This document shows positions 1 to 11,385 of a DNA stretch of 64,000 nucleotides, piece by piece; within the stretch, counting starts at the first letter, position 1, and each line of letters begins with the position of its first letter. The translations under genes and the position numbers were made by a program. Source of the stretch: Cryptomeria japonica. Its lineage: Eukaryota; Streptophyta; Pinopsida; Cupressales; Cupressaceae. The stretch spans positions 190,616,270-190,680,269 of the forward strand of contig NC_081415.1 in the NCBI RefSeq assembly GCF_030272615.1, read 5' to 3'. The notes under the pieces were generated by a model. That model ran no database searches, had not been told where the DNA came from, and worked only from the letters and a program-made list of their open reading frames with translations.

Positions 1-56
1 TCTTCCCCGCAGTTGTTCCTATAATAATAATAGCTCAGATTCCTCCTAGAAATATC

Positions 57-1571
57 TTGACATGGAATAACGAAAGCCCTCTCATTTCCCTAGTCCTACC
101 TATAGTATGGGGACCGATCCCCTCTATCGCATTGAAAGTTGTCCTTAACTTCACTAGAGAATATCACAAAACCCTTGGGGAGCACCTGCATGATGTAGCC
201 AATGTCTACATGGTCCATAATATAACTGAACAAAATGTAGCTTTGAGATTTCTTGTAGCGTCATTCAAAGGGAGACCTCTATACTGGTATAGATCCCATA
301 GTTCAAGTTCTATAGGCAATTAGGATCAGCAGGGAGACTGCGTTTTTCAAAGATTCTTCGACAAGGCTAATAGGTCATCCTTGATGCATCAATTGATTAC
401 TATAAAGAGAGCCCCTCAGGAAGTAGTAACATAATTCAATTTAAGATTTCATAGGACTTGGCAAAGAATCACGTTGTTTGCCTGTCCCCCTGCTGACATG
501 GTGTTTGTTTCTATCTGAAGGCCTTCAACTTTGACATATCAATGATGATTCAATCTTTAGGAGGAAATACTCTCCCTCAAGCATTTGATTTGGCAATCTC
601 TGCAGAAAATAACTTGATCAATGCTAGGAAGCTCATGCCGGTCTTTCCAAAGCTATCAAATCAAGTCTCAGAACCAGTCGTGCCTAGCTCATCCACTTCC
701 CAATGCATGTACAGGTATCCCGACCCCCAACAAGCAAGTTTGCCTCCTCCCTCATCCTTGGCTGTAGAGATTAGTGATATGAAAAATTTATTGAGATCTT
801 TCTTGGATGAAATTGTCAATCTGAAAAGGTCCCAAATCCCACCAGCTAGACCCCCTTTCCAACAGAATTATCAAGGGAATAGGCCTTCTTATCGACAAAA
901 CCAATATGAAAATAGTCAAACTTCCCCAAGCCAGCCAAATGGCCAAATAGTTCCGATACTCAATCCTTTGCAGATTATCTATCCTAACACTGGTAAAGAG
1001 TTGACAGTAGGACAAAATAATCTAGTGGATTATACCAATTCTTTGTGTTTTCAATGTAACAATGCCCATGCCCCAAGGAATTGTCCAAGAGGCAATTTAC
1101 AACAAAAGGTTGCAGATCAATCTAGCCAAGGCATGGCTTCAAATGATTCATCTTGCATGCCCCCTGGCATGGACAATGCCTTTCATTGTATAGATGCAAG
1201 GCATGTTAACGGAGCAAGAAATGAAGATAGCTTTGGACCATACGCTATTCTCTTGGATGGAAGACAAAGATGTCATGATGATCAATGGTCCAGCCTCATT
1301 AAGCTTAAGGGCTCCTCAAGTGCAATCAGACTACAACCTCCAGTCGAAGAGGCGCTTCATGAGAGAGAATATAGGTATACAATGGAGGTTCTTTGTGGAT
1401 AAAGTTCTTGAACAACCTACAGCCGTTGTTATGTATCCAAGGAAGGAATTTATCCCCTATAAGCCGAGAGAGACAAAGATGTCGGTGTTGTTAGTATTAG
1501 ACATGGTGGAGTCCTTGAGGAAAGCCCCAACCAATGTTTCTTTATGGGATCACCTTAGTATCCTAGAGTAG
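57..1571 (+). pseudogene. gag: Gag of the Tat-like Gypsy element
   Basis: The first part (about 57-535) shows a retrotransposon capsid signature: a hydrophobic, Trp-containing stretch near 230-300 and FNLRFHRTWQRI near 437-472, reached through stops. After a frame change near 520-540 the frame is open from 542 to 1402. This section is rich in Pro, Gln and Asn and ends in a zinc knuckle CFQCNNAHAPRNC (about 1,046-1,084). Its spacing is CX2CX3HX4C, one residue shorter than the usual CX2CX4HX4C, so RNA binding may have been impaired or an indel has occurred. Another frame change near 1,195 leads into the gag-protease linker (1,194-1,571). At least two frameshifts and several stops make this non-functional. 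Confidence 0.7.
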
Positions 1572-1580
1572 AAGAATCAT

Positions 1581-1985
1581 TTGAAAGAAGCTTTTTCAGA
1601 GGTGGGTAAACCCCCTAGTGGAAATGCTACTACTTCTCTACAGGTTAGAGAAGAAAGATTTCAGCCTCCCAAAGATAAATTGTGCTCACCAATGGTGTTG
1701 ACAAATGAGGCCATACCTCTGAAATCCCAAGAAGAGGGTAAGCCTAATCCCAATCCTTTCTATTTGACCCTCATAGTAGGGGATAATCTTTTAAACAACT
1801 CTATGATAGACTCTGGTGCCAACACTACTATCATGCCTAAACAAATTGCTGAGGTGTTGAATATCAAATATGAACCTTTAAATCGAGGTGTTATGCAACT
1901 AGATGATAATAAGGTTCAGACTGTGGGTCTTATCAAGAACCTTCTACTAATGTTGTTAACATGTTGTAGGGTCACTGTGTCTTAG
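1581..1985 (+). pseudogene. Retroviral-type aspartic protease of the Tat-like element
   Basis: The active-site motif D-S-G-A-N-T-T is encoded from base 1,809, within MIDSGANTTIMP. This matches the DSGA/DTGA triad of LTR-retrotransposon proteases, which cleave the Gag-Pol polyprotein inside the virus-like particle. The same frame continues from the gag linker upstream, broken by one TAG at about 1,569. The frame stops at 1,985, before the expected C-terminal part of the fold, and the flap region is followed by stops, so the protease is decayed. Its place between gag and the downstream RNase H and RT domains supports the call. Confidence 0.75.
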
Positions 1986-2290
1986 GAGGTGGTAATTATT
2001 GACATTCCCCCCATTTTTGGCCTCTGGCTTTCTTGGAATTCACTGCCAAAATAGGAGGTTACTTGTCCTTAGATTGGTCTCACCTTATCCTTCATACTCA
2101 GTAGGGTTTGAAACTCAAAATCCTTTTAGAACCCCTTGATACCAAACATGTAGCGGATCAGGCCATGCTCAATTTTGAGCCCACTCAACCTCCATCTCCT
2201 ATAAAGAGAAAAAGATCATAGAGTTTCTTGAAGATGAACAGATAACTGGAGATATCTCACCAGAACAGGAGATTTTTCTCGATTAATTCA

Positions 2291-2800
2291 TTGACTTTTG
2301 ATCCATACTCGAATTATCATGCCATAGGGTTTGGTACCTACTACATTTTTTACAAAGGTCGGGTTATTCCAAAACTAGTTAAAGACCCCTTGACCCAAAA
2401 ACATTTATTCTCTCCTCTCTGGACCTTGCACTTTGATGGTGCAAGATGCAAAGTAGGTTTAGGTGCTTGGATTTGCCTTACTTCACCTTCAGGTGAATCG
2501 ATTCTGAAGTATTTTCGCCTGCACTTTGTTTGTTCTAATAATAAAATAGAATATGAAGGGTTGATTCAAGGCCTAAGATTGGTGGAAAGGTTGGGTATAA
2601 AGCAGTTGAAAGTTTTGGGTGACTCCGAGCTGATAGTACATCAGGTCTGAGGGATCTCTGGTGCCAAACACTTCCGTATGAGATCCTATCACCATAGAAC
2701 ATGGGATCTAATTGAAAGATTTTATGCTTTCAACATCCAAAGGATTCCTCAAAAGACAAATGCATCCACTGATTAGATGGCCACTATTGGATCACATTCG
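2291..2800 (+). pseudogene. Additional RNase H domain located upstream of RT
   Basis: The open stretch 2,291-2,650 reads LHFDGARCKVGLGAW, then NNKIEYEGLIQGL, then LGDSELIVHQV. These are the D, E and D positions of a type-I RNase H of the plant/archaeal-like sort. After the TGA at 2,648 the same frame continues to a remnant of the last motif (N-A-S-T-D, near 2,757-2,775, followed by TAG). The Gypsy RT has its own separate RNase H at 4,040-4,459, so this is a second copy. Dual RNase H domains are known for the Tat lineage. Here the extra domain sits between protease and RT. Confidence 0.7.
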
Positions 2801-3249
2801 ACCCCACTGTGGACTTGCTCGTCAATCCCCAGGTGATTGGTGTGATTGTTCGACCAGCTATTCCTAATAATGATACCCACTAGAAAGTTTTTCAAAGTGA
2901 TAAGAAAATCGCTTTGCTCATTCAAAAATCAAGAGAGTTTGCTGACCAATTTCAGCCTAAAGTAAAAGAAGCTTACAAAGATCAGATCATTCAACTAAAA
3001 TCCAACAAGATCCCAAATGGATTGGTCACCCTAGAAAATTTGTTTGACCATGATGATGTTAAGAGTGACAAACAAAAACTTGCGGCTGATAAGGGTGATT
3101 ATGCCTAAATGTCATTAGGAAATGGGAGAATACTCAAACTCATGAAGGAAGTTCCCTCATAAGACAGAGAGATATTGGCCCAATATTGTGATGAATATAT
3201 GGGTGTGCTAGAATGGCCATATGAAGATTTGAAAGGCTACAATTATAGC

Positions 3250-4028
3250 ACCATTTAGTACACTATTGAGCTCAATGATGGGGCCAAGATGGTCTGGCAG
3301 AAGTAGAGACCTATCAATCCCAAGATTGAGTCCCTTATGGCACAAGAATTGAAGAAGTTGATAGAATAAAAAATCATCTATCCCATCAAGAACAACACAT
3401 GGGTTTCTAATTTGGTGCTAGTCAGGAAGAAAAATGGAGATATGCGGCTTTGTGTAGGCTTTTGGGATCTAAACCAAGCATCCCTAAAGGACCATTATCA
3501 GTTTCCACTAATGAAATAGTTGTTGAGTACGGTGGAAAGGTCAAAGATGTTCTCAATGTTGGATGGTTTCTTAGGCTATAACAACGTGTTGGTAAAGCCG
3601 AAAGATCAACATAAGATAACCTTTACGACCAAATGCAGAACATTTGCTTACTAGAAGATGCCTTTTGGGTTGTCGAATGTCGGTACAACTTTTTAGAGAG
3701 CGATGGATCTGGCTTTTAGGGAGCTCATTAACAAAATCATCCTCATATATTTGGATGACTTGACTGTGTTTTCAAAACAAAAGAGGATCACTTTGACCAT
3801 CTTGAACTGGTGTTCCAGAAGTGCTTAGAATTTGGAATCTCATTAAACTGGAAAAAATGCATCTTTGGGTTTCCCCAAGGAAAATTACTAGGGAACATAG
3901 TATCAAAGGAAGGAGTCTCCATCGATCCTAATCAAGTGAAAGCAATAAAGGAGCTTCCTCTTCCCATAAAAAAAAGGGTGTTCAATCCTTCCTGGGCAAG
4001 GTTAACTTTGTTAGCCTCTTTATCTTAG
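3250..4028 (+). pseudogene. Ty3/Gypsy reverse transcriptase
   Basis: Reading through stops gives the RT fingers and palm: LVLVRKKNGDMRLCVGFWDL (about 3,415-3,475), FSMLDGFLGYN (about 3,550-3,582), KMPFGLSN (about 3,655-3,678), and the catalytic YLDD at 3,748-3,759. The thumb follows in another frame at 3,810-4,028 (SLNWKKCIFGFPQGKLLGNIV). RT copies the RNA genome inside the particle. Stops occur at conserved places: TAG just before KMPFG and TAG within TF-RAMD. Both would be glutamine codons (CAG) before a C-to-T change. A frameshift lies near 3,775-3,810. Confidence 0.8.
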
Positions 4029-4039
4029 ACTTTGTTGGG

Positions 4040-4459
4040 ATGGTAAGGCCCATCACTCTAATGCTTAAGAAAGAGACACATTTTAAATGGACCCTTGAAG
4101 CTAAAGAGGCTTTCAAGAAGATCAAAGATATCTTTTCTTCAGCTCCCGTGCTCTCCAACCTAGATATGTCGAAGGACTCTATAAGGTATATTTTCTCTAG
4201 TAATTACAACATTGTTGTGGTTCTCACCCAAAAGGATGTAGATAAAAGAAGTGAGCACCCCATAGCTTTCCATTCAAAAACTCTGAAGGAATATGAGGCT
4301 AAGTATAATTTTGTAGAAAAGAAAGCTTTAGCCATCATCAAAGGGCTTAAAAAGTTCTGGCATTTTATTGCCTGTTATAAAACTACAGCATATGTCGCTC
4401 ACCCTTCAGTCGGGGAATATATAATGGAAGGTGACATTATAGAGAAGAGGATAAATTAG
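4040..4459 (+). pseudogene. Gypsy RT-associated RNase H
   Basis: The 139-codon open stretch contains FKWTLEAKEAFKKIKDIFSS, the connection region, and then HPIAFHSKTLKEYEAKYNFVEKKALAI, read here in two overlapping parts (HPIAFHSKTLKEYEAKYNF and EKKALAIIKGL). This is the standard RNase H-like domain fused to Ty3/Gypsy RT, which removes the RNA strand of the hybrid. The usual first catalytic Asp region (TDAS-type) reads IFSSNYNIVVVL, so the catalytic Asp appears lost. It lies directly after the RT thumb and before the integrase zinc-binding region, as in other Gypsy elements. Confidence 0.75.
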
Positions 4460-4587
4460 ATTACTAAAATCCTAGAATATGACATTGATGTCAGGCCCAC
4501 TAAGGTAATCTGTGGCAAAGGTTTGTGTGAGTACATAGATCGGGATTTGAACCTTGAGAAGTTGAGGTTGATACAGGGGAAGTTGTA

Positions 4588-5875
4588 ATGGTTACCTCCA
4601 ATTCGATAGAGGCATGTTGGGTGGAGGTTCAGAAACATTTTATGAGGAATAGGGTTTTTCTGAAAGGTCTCCCTCTTGAAAAGAGGAGATTTTATAGGAT
4701 GCATAATAGTGGTTTTTGTCTGGTTGAAGGAGTGTTGTTTAAAAGAAATTTCGAAGGGGTTTTGCTCCACTACATAGACCAAGACCAAGCTAGTAAGATC
4801 CTGCACAAATTCCATCATGGTCTATCAGGAGGCCACTATTCAGCGCAAACCACCATCATTAAGATCACTCACGCTGGGTATTTCTGGCCCTTCATGTTAA
4901 AAAATATGCATTCTCTGGTAAGAGAGTGCAAAGAATTCTAGTACTATAGTGGTAGGACTAGAAAGGTGGCCATGCCACTCAAGCCTATAATAGTGGAAGA
5001 GCCCTTCGCTCAGTGGGATCTTGATTTCATAGGGATGATCAACCCCCCAAGTTCAGTCAGACACAAGTGGATCTTGATCGTGACTGACTACTTCACCAGA
5101 TGGTCCGAGGTTGTTCCCCTGAGGAATTCATCAGAAGTCAAGATATTAACACTTCTGGAAGACTTGGTGTGCTGATATGGTCTACCAAAGACCATAATAT
5201 TGGATAATGCGCAAGCATTCATAGGCTCCTAGGTCACCTAGTTCACTCTTGATAGAGGAATCTACCTGAAGACCTCCTCAAACTATTAACCTGAAGTAAA
5301 TGGCCTAGCTGAGTCTACTAACAAGAACCTCATAAGGCTCATTAAAAGAATGGGGTTTGACCTTAAAAGGGAGTGGCATCACCACTTAAAGAGTGCATTA
5401 TGGGTAGAATGGATAACACCCAAGCAGGTCCTGAAGAATTCTCCATATAAGCTAGTCTAAAATAAGGATACATTGTTCCATGTCTCTTTGGATTCCCCAC
5501 CTTACAATCGCTCAAATCTATCGAGGTGGCAGAAAATGGTCTCATAGAAGTAAGATTGCTGGAAATTATGGAACTAGAGGAAGCAAGGGAAGCAATATTT
5601 TTTCTCCGTTCAGAACCACTAGCAAACCATTAAAAGGTGGTGTGATAAGAAGAAAAGTTCTGACCCAGGTTTCAAACAAGGTGACTTTATTTTGAAATAC
5701 AATGAGAGGGCAGCTAAGCCTGGTCAGCATGCCAAATTTGATGGTTTTGGGGAGGGGCCCTTCCACATTATAAATTGCAAAGGTTTCAATGCTTTTGATC
5801 TCGAAGATATGCAGGGAGTTTCTCTCAGAATCTCGGTTAACAGGTTCCACCTTAAGACTTTCCATTAGTGGATTT
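4588..5875 (+). pseudogene. Ty3/Gypsy integrase
   Basis: The N-terminal HHCC region is visible at about 4,800-4,945 (HKFHHGLSGGHYSAQTT, later RECKEF then TAG). The second cysteine of the CXXC pair reads Phe and the next codon is a stop. The catalytic core follows in the same frame from 4,966: WDLDFIGMINPPSS carries the first Asp, ILDNAQAF near 5,200 the second, and NGLAESTNKNLIRL near 5,299-5,340 the Glu, giving an intact-looking DDE set despite stops between. The C-terminal part (about 5,690-5,860) contains GEGPFHII, a GPY/F-like motif. Integrase inserts the cDNA into the host genome. At least five in-frame stops are present. Confidence 0.8.
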
Positions 5876-6109
5876 TTTCCTATATGTACATAATGTAAAT
5901 AATATTTCTTTTTGTGCCTTATTTATTTATTTATATTTCCTCATACATTATCGAAGCAAAATGAAATCACAAGATACACCATGACCAAGCAAAAAGAAAA
6001 CCATTATATTGTGGATATTTATTATAATTCATTAGGAGGCCTACGACCTAATTTTTAAGGAAAAAGAAGCGAGATGATATTTCTAAAGACAAGATGGTGC
6101 TAACTCAAG

Positions 6110-7330
6110 GATCCTCTTCATCTTCATAATCCTCCATCTAGAAATCAAAGTCGTCAACATCATCTACAACATCTTCCCCCTCCAACCACTCATGGTCAGA
6201 AACGTCGACAAGCTCCTAAGCTATTGACATGAGAACCAGATTGGGTTGGACATGTGGCATCAGACGTCGTGGGAATATGTAGTCCCTGAAATCAGTGTAC
6301 CATTCAGAACAGACACTATTAGGTGGGCCCGAAGGAGAAACTCTATAGCAAGCTCCGCTTGAAAGTGATGAGATGATAGTGACATGGTTTTCAGACCACT
6401 GATAAGTGGGTACCAAGTCACCTCCTCACCAGAAGTGATGAAACATATCAAATCTGAGGCTAGAGGTAGGCCTCTGAAAGGGATGTGGTATGCCATGAAA
6501 TCTTCCAAATCCCCTAGATAATCCCAAGAGAAGAACGCTTTAGTAAGCTTTGAAGTCAAAAGCCCAATCATCCTAGAATCTAGCAACAAAGCCATGAAAC
6601 ATGAATAGATGTTTGTTTTTACATGGCATTTGTCCACGTCGTCGATAAAGTCCTCGTCGAGCACCCATTTGAAGGCAGCAATGATCAAGGGATTCTTCCA
6701 TCTTGTCATCCTTTGTAGCCTTCGGTCTGAAATATTTTCAAAGAAAGTGACCTGACCCTTACTGTTGATGAGCCTGATGAGGGTATCCATTTCCTCAAGA
6801 AACTCTATCGTTCAAGCTTGACACTGTGTAAAGGAATGTCTAAAAAAGATACATTTAAAATGAATTCTTATCTCCAGGTGATAATTGAAGAAAAAGGCTA
6901 GTGCTCCCAATTTCTGATACATCTATCATTCCTCATCAATTCGCACAAGTAGGCAAAGTCTAGTTTGAAGGTGGAAAATGTCTTGCCTTGTACCTCGAAG
7001 AAAGAGGTGATGTCCTCAGATGTCACACATATCAATAGGTACATCACTTTTAAACCATAATCCCTGTAGGTTTGTTTTAACTTGTGTGAGCCTTGTTGGT
7101 TGCTGATATTCCTCATTATGGGGAGATACGTCCAGACAAGCAAATCATCTCAAGTGGCTCTAATTAACAGTGGATTGAGTAGGTTTTCTCTTGAGAAACA
7201 TAAATTACAGTGCTCATCCTCCTTAGGATTAATTATGACTATAAAATGAATTAGCATACGTACAAATGGGCACTTGTCATTGAACGCCTTCTTTCACAAA
7301 GATCTAGGCATGTAGTGCATTAAAAGATGA
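6110..7330 (-). pseudogene. Antisense additional ORF downstream of pol
   Basis: The minus strand reads as a long protein-like sequence from about 7,330 down to 6,110. Open stretches are 7,143-6,898 and 6,790-6,260; upstream, the same frame as 7,143 continues to about 7,330 through two TGA codons. Near 6,300 a frame change leads to FRDYIFPRRLMPHVQPN and then an acidic tail rich in Asp and Glu (about 6,200-6,110). Similar conceptual translation may continue upstream to about 7,950. I do not recognise the fold. Tat-lineage Gypsy elements such as Grande carry an antisense ORF between integrase and the 3' LTR, so this is probably the equivalent. Function unknown. Confidence 0.5.
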
Positions 7331-10300
7331 AGGTCACCAGATGTCCATCTTATTGCTCATTTGCAACCTAAAGCACCCAAAAACTTTTGAAGGGTTAGAG
7401 AGAAAAGTTATCTTGCAGAAAATGGAAGCGAAAGTGACTCTCTTAGGTTCCATTCAGGGAAGATTATGGGTGGATGTTTTTGGCGAACTCTTGTACTCTT
7501 CTCATTCCATTCCACCCAAGCCAGAATATCATAGAACTAAAGCTAAATCTAAGACAGCCACCTGCAACACATCTGCAGTCATAGATTCTCTTGAGAGTTT
7601 TATTGAGCCTGAGCTCCATAATCAACCCAAGAACCTTAGAGAGGCTACATGCAACAGGATGATTCATCATAGAGTAGAGTTGCCATCCACAATAGCTAAT
7701 TTCTGGAATAGTGGCACCTCTCAATTTGTAGTCCCCATGGCCCCGCACTGTCCATAGTTCATGATTGCATGTGCCAACAGGTTCAGCCTTGTCTCTTGTT
7801 CAATTAATGGCTCTTTCATAAAAGTGGTGAAACCCCAGAGGCCATAAGAGACATGATGTGTTGTCCCATTTTCAAAGATATGGAGGTGTTCACCGAACCT
7901 GCCATGGAGGAATATTGGAACACCAGAAGAGATGTTGTCTCTTTTTGTCACGGTGCACTCAATCGAAGTCTGTCAGTTGGACTCCCAAGACTCCCCTTGT
8001 CTTACAGTGACTTGAGACATGATGACCTCAAGGATATTTCATCCACTCTTGCATGGCTATATGGTCATGACAATGACCAAGAGATCATTGTTGCCATGAT
8101 GGGCTTCCTATTCAAATGTTAGAAGCAAAAGGGGTCTTTTCATTTTGACTTCTCTGTCTTCATAGCCAGAGAAATGGTAAAGAAGATAACTGAGTTTTAG
8201 CAGTTTCAGTAGTTTAGATTTGCCTCAGCCCTTGTTGACCCATTCCTGCATCAAAATGAGGTTTTCTTTAGCCAATTCATGTGATTGGTTATCTATAATG
8301 AGTCAGGAAACAAGATGTCGATGTCAGCCTAGACACCCATTTTGTTGGCTTCTTATGATGCCTATTGGTTTTCTGATTGTTTTTTAGCTCCCGTCCTTAG
8401 AGACCTTTGTTCAATCCTCGAGGAGCCTCTTGCCTGTTTTTCTCAAGTTGAGATGAATTGGATGTACAATGAGCGCCCTCCTTCTGACTGGTTCTTAGGT
8501 AGTGATTTTTCCTTTATCTGAGTGCATGGATTCTCATAAGAGACCTTCTGCCTACCTACCTATGTCACAGAAAGGACCCTCGCCCTCAAAATTTCACAGT
8601 AGTTGGTGAAAATTGAAAGAATCATAGGGGTAGGGAAGCATGATACTTCCACTACATAGGACCACAAAGCTATTGGCCCCATCACTCTTATTCGAAGAAG
8701 TATTGTAGAAAATGTCCTGACATCTAAGCTGGTGCAACTCAGCTTAATAGTGATTGATGATACGTGGAGTTATGACCCAGATGGGTGTCTTTCTAAGAGA
8801 AAGAATGCAGTGAAACATGAACCACAAAGCTCATGGGAAGGGTGCACTAACCCACAAGTAGATGACCCAAATCTCTATGTGGGTCTCAATGATTTTTCTA
8901 TTTTAAAGTGACCCTTATGGTTAAGTTTTTACTCTATCATGAAAAAGTACAATGCCACGAAACTCATCCCCCAGAGTATGTTGGAAGCCATCATGTTAGA
9001 TTTGTGGCCTAGGAAAAAGAGAGAGGATTTATGGATCTACCGGCAAGAAGTGAGTCAGCCCAGGGCTAACATCGAGAATGCTCCTTTGGATGAGCATTTT
9101 GAGTTTGAATGGCACTAGTACAAAAAGTCAGATAAAGAGACAGGCAATGACTCCCCATGTGGATACTCATCTCCTGAGGTGGCCCAGTGGTAGGACACAG
9201 AGGTTATAAGTATAGAAGAGTAAGACTTTAAGCCTCATATTCTTCTTCCTCTCATCGGTTCTGTTTGAAGACCCCAATCCCAAGCTGGTAATAGACAAGA
9301 TGAGAAGTAGGCACCTGACTCCCCTTCCAGTAAGAAGCAATATCTGGGTTCTACAAAGAAAGTTTCGTCTTCTCAAGCCCCAGAGGTTCCCTCAGTTCCT
9401 TAGTGGTCGATGAATTCCACAGTTCAGGTATGCCTTTCTTTTCCTTTTCTCTCTGCTCAAGTTGTTTCTATTGCTACTCCCCATTTCGTATCTATGCATA
9501 CCCAGATTCCCACTGCCCTCACATTAGCGCCCGACAGGGCACCAATTGACCCTCAAGAAGCATTTCCACAAGTCTCCATTTCATTCCCCATCCCCATTCC
9601 TATAGATTTTTCCTCACAGATGCCTGAAGCAGCCACTATCTCACATAGGCTTGGTTTTGGAGAGTGCACTCCTCCCCCAAATTTTGGAGCACCATCCATT
9701 AATCCATTTTCTTCAAGAGCCTCTCCTTTCGTCTCATTGTTTTCTCCAACCATGCTTGCACACCCTATTCAGACCTCTTTTGGTGGCCCTATTTTCCAAT
9801 TCCCCTTTGAAATCCCTCCTAGTGCAGTGTTTGCAGGCCAAGTTAGTGCCAACCCAGATGCTTATCAACAATAGGTTACCTATTCCAAGACTGCATGTAT
9901 TAGCAAGATCGACAAGAGAAAGGAAAAATATGGTGCAATTCCAGCCTATCTGCACTTGCAGACACACTTTAGCGAGGAGAAGGATAGTCTTTTATTTGTG
10001 ACCATATTCCCCAAGGTCAACAAGCTAGAGGCCCAAATGATACCCAACGATTACACTGCATGCTATCGGGGTCAACCTCCTAAATGCTATGACATCTGAC
10101 AAGGTTTAACTGATGGAAGAAAATTTGAAGGTCATGTCTTCAGATTTCATCAAAAAGAGTTGTCATCTGGAGAAAATGCAAGTGGAAAATGCAAACCTCT
10201 GAGAATCTCTGGACCAACAGAGAAAATAAGACAAAGCTAGAAATGCTTAAATCAACCGCTTGTAGTGATTGTTAACACAGTCTAACTCTGAAAAAGGAAA

Positions 10301-10784
10301 GTTGCAGTCTGCATTGAACAATGTGAGTTCTCAGTTGAAAGGCCAAGAGGCAACAAGAAATGTGGCCTTGAAGAAGGACAAAGAAGTTCAGTAGCTAAAG
10401 GCAGCTTCCAGAGATGCCACCCAAATGCATGCACAACTATGTGAGGAGATCCACCTAAAAGAAGATCATGCTTGATAACTAAGTGATGCACAAGTCATGC
10501 TTTCATAAGAGAAAGAAAAATTTGAAACAGAGTTGCGTGGAAAAGTGAGTAGCCTAGAGAAAGCCAAGAGGAAATTTTGGGATATGGAAAGTTTGTTGCA
10601 TCAAGAGCGAGATCACATGTCATGACTCCAACAAAATGTGCAAGATGGAAGTGCTAGAATCCTCGCTCTGGAGAGTCAATTTGTCCTTGAACAAGACAAG
10701 TTTAGGGAGACGCAACATGAGATAACAACAAAGGATGAGGAATTCTCATAGTTGTTAAGTATTCCTCTCCCCGTGGAGGTCTGT

Positions 10785-11108
10785 CAAGATTTTTCTCTAA
10801 TTTTGGTGGAGTTATATGTTTCCCATTGGGAAAAAATTAAGCAGTATAGCCCTTCACTGCAACCCGTGATGAGATTTCTCAGAGAAGCGCAATCCCTCTA
10901 TGCTGAGGTGGATGCCCTCATTAACAGCTCTATGCTTATTATTGGTCAAGATTTTTCTCTAATTTTGGTGGAGTTATATGTTTCCCATTGGGAAATAATT
11001 AAGTAGTATAGCCCTTCACTACAACCTATGATGAGATTTCTCAAAGAAGCACAATCCCTCTATGCTAAGGTGGATACCCTCATTGAAATCCCTATGCTTG
11101 TTATTGGT
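10785..11108 (+). repeat. Two tandem copies of a 162-bp unit
   Basis: Copy 1 is 10,785-10,946 and copy 2 is 10,947-11,108. Both start CAAGATTTTTCTCTAATTTT and end TTATTGGT. The unit is 162 bp, exactly 54 codons, so the duplication keeps the frame of the surrounding long ORF. The copies differ by scattered substitutions, mostly transitions. Confidence 0.9.
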
Positions 11109-11275
11109 CCCAAGCACCTCATAGTTTAGGACTTAATTTAGATGTTGTATGCGGCTCGGGATGAAGAGTTGAGGGAGAAAGGGATTGCAGACTGCATGGA
11201 ATTAATTAGGAAGACCAATGTCTTCATCAACCAGCACAGGGTGATTATGTATGTATCAGATGGACTTGATTCCTT

Positions 11276-11385
11276 ACAGATTTCAGTTCCAAACATCAAT
11301 TAGTGCTTGAGGCATTACAGATTTTAGTTCCAAACATCAAGCAGGGCTTGAGCCATTATAGATTTTAGTTCCAAACATCAAGCAA
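11276..11385 (+). repeat. Three tandem copies of a 41-bp unit, the third partial
   Basis: Units start at 11,276, 11,317 and 11,358 and share AGTTCCAAACATCAA. A 41-bp period is not a multiple of three, so the expansion shifts the reading frame of the long ORF in which it lies. Confidence 0.85.

Noticed and set aside
9553-9967. Minus-strand ORFs at 9,553-9,753 and 9,734-9,967
   Set aside because: They are shadows of the Pro/Ser-rich plus-strand frame, which is continuous over more than 2 kb.
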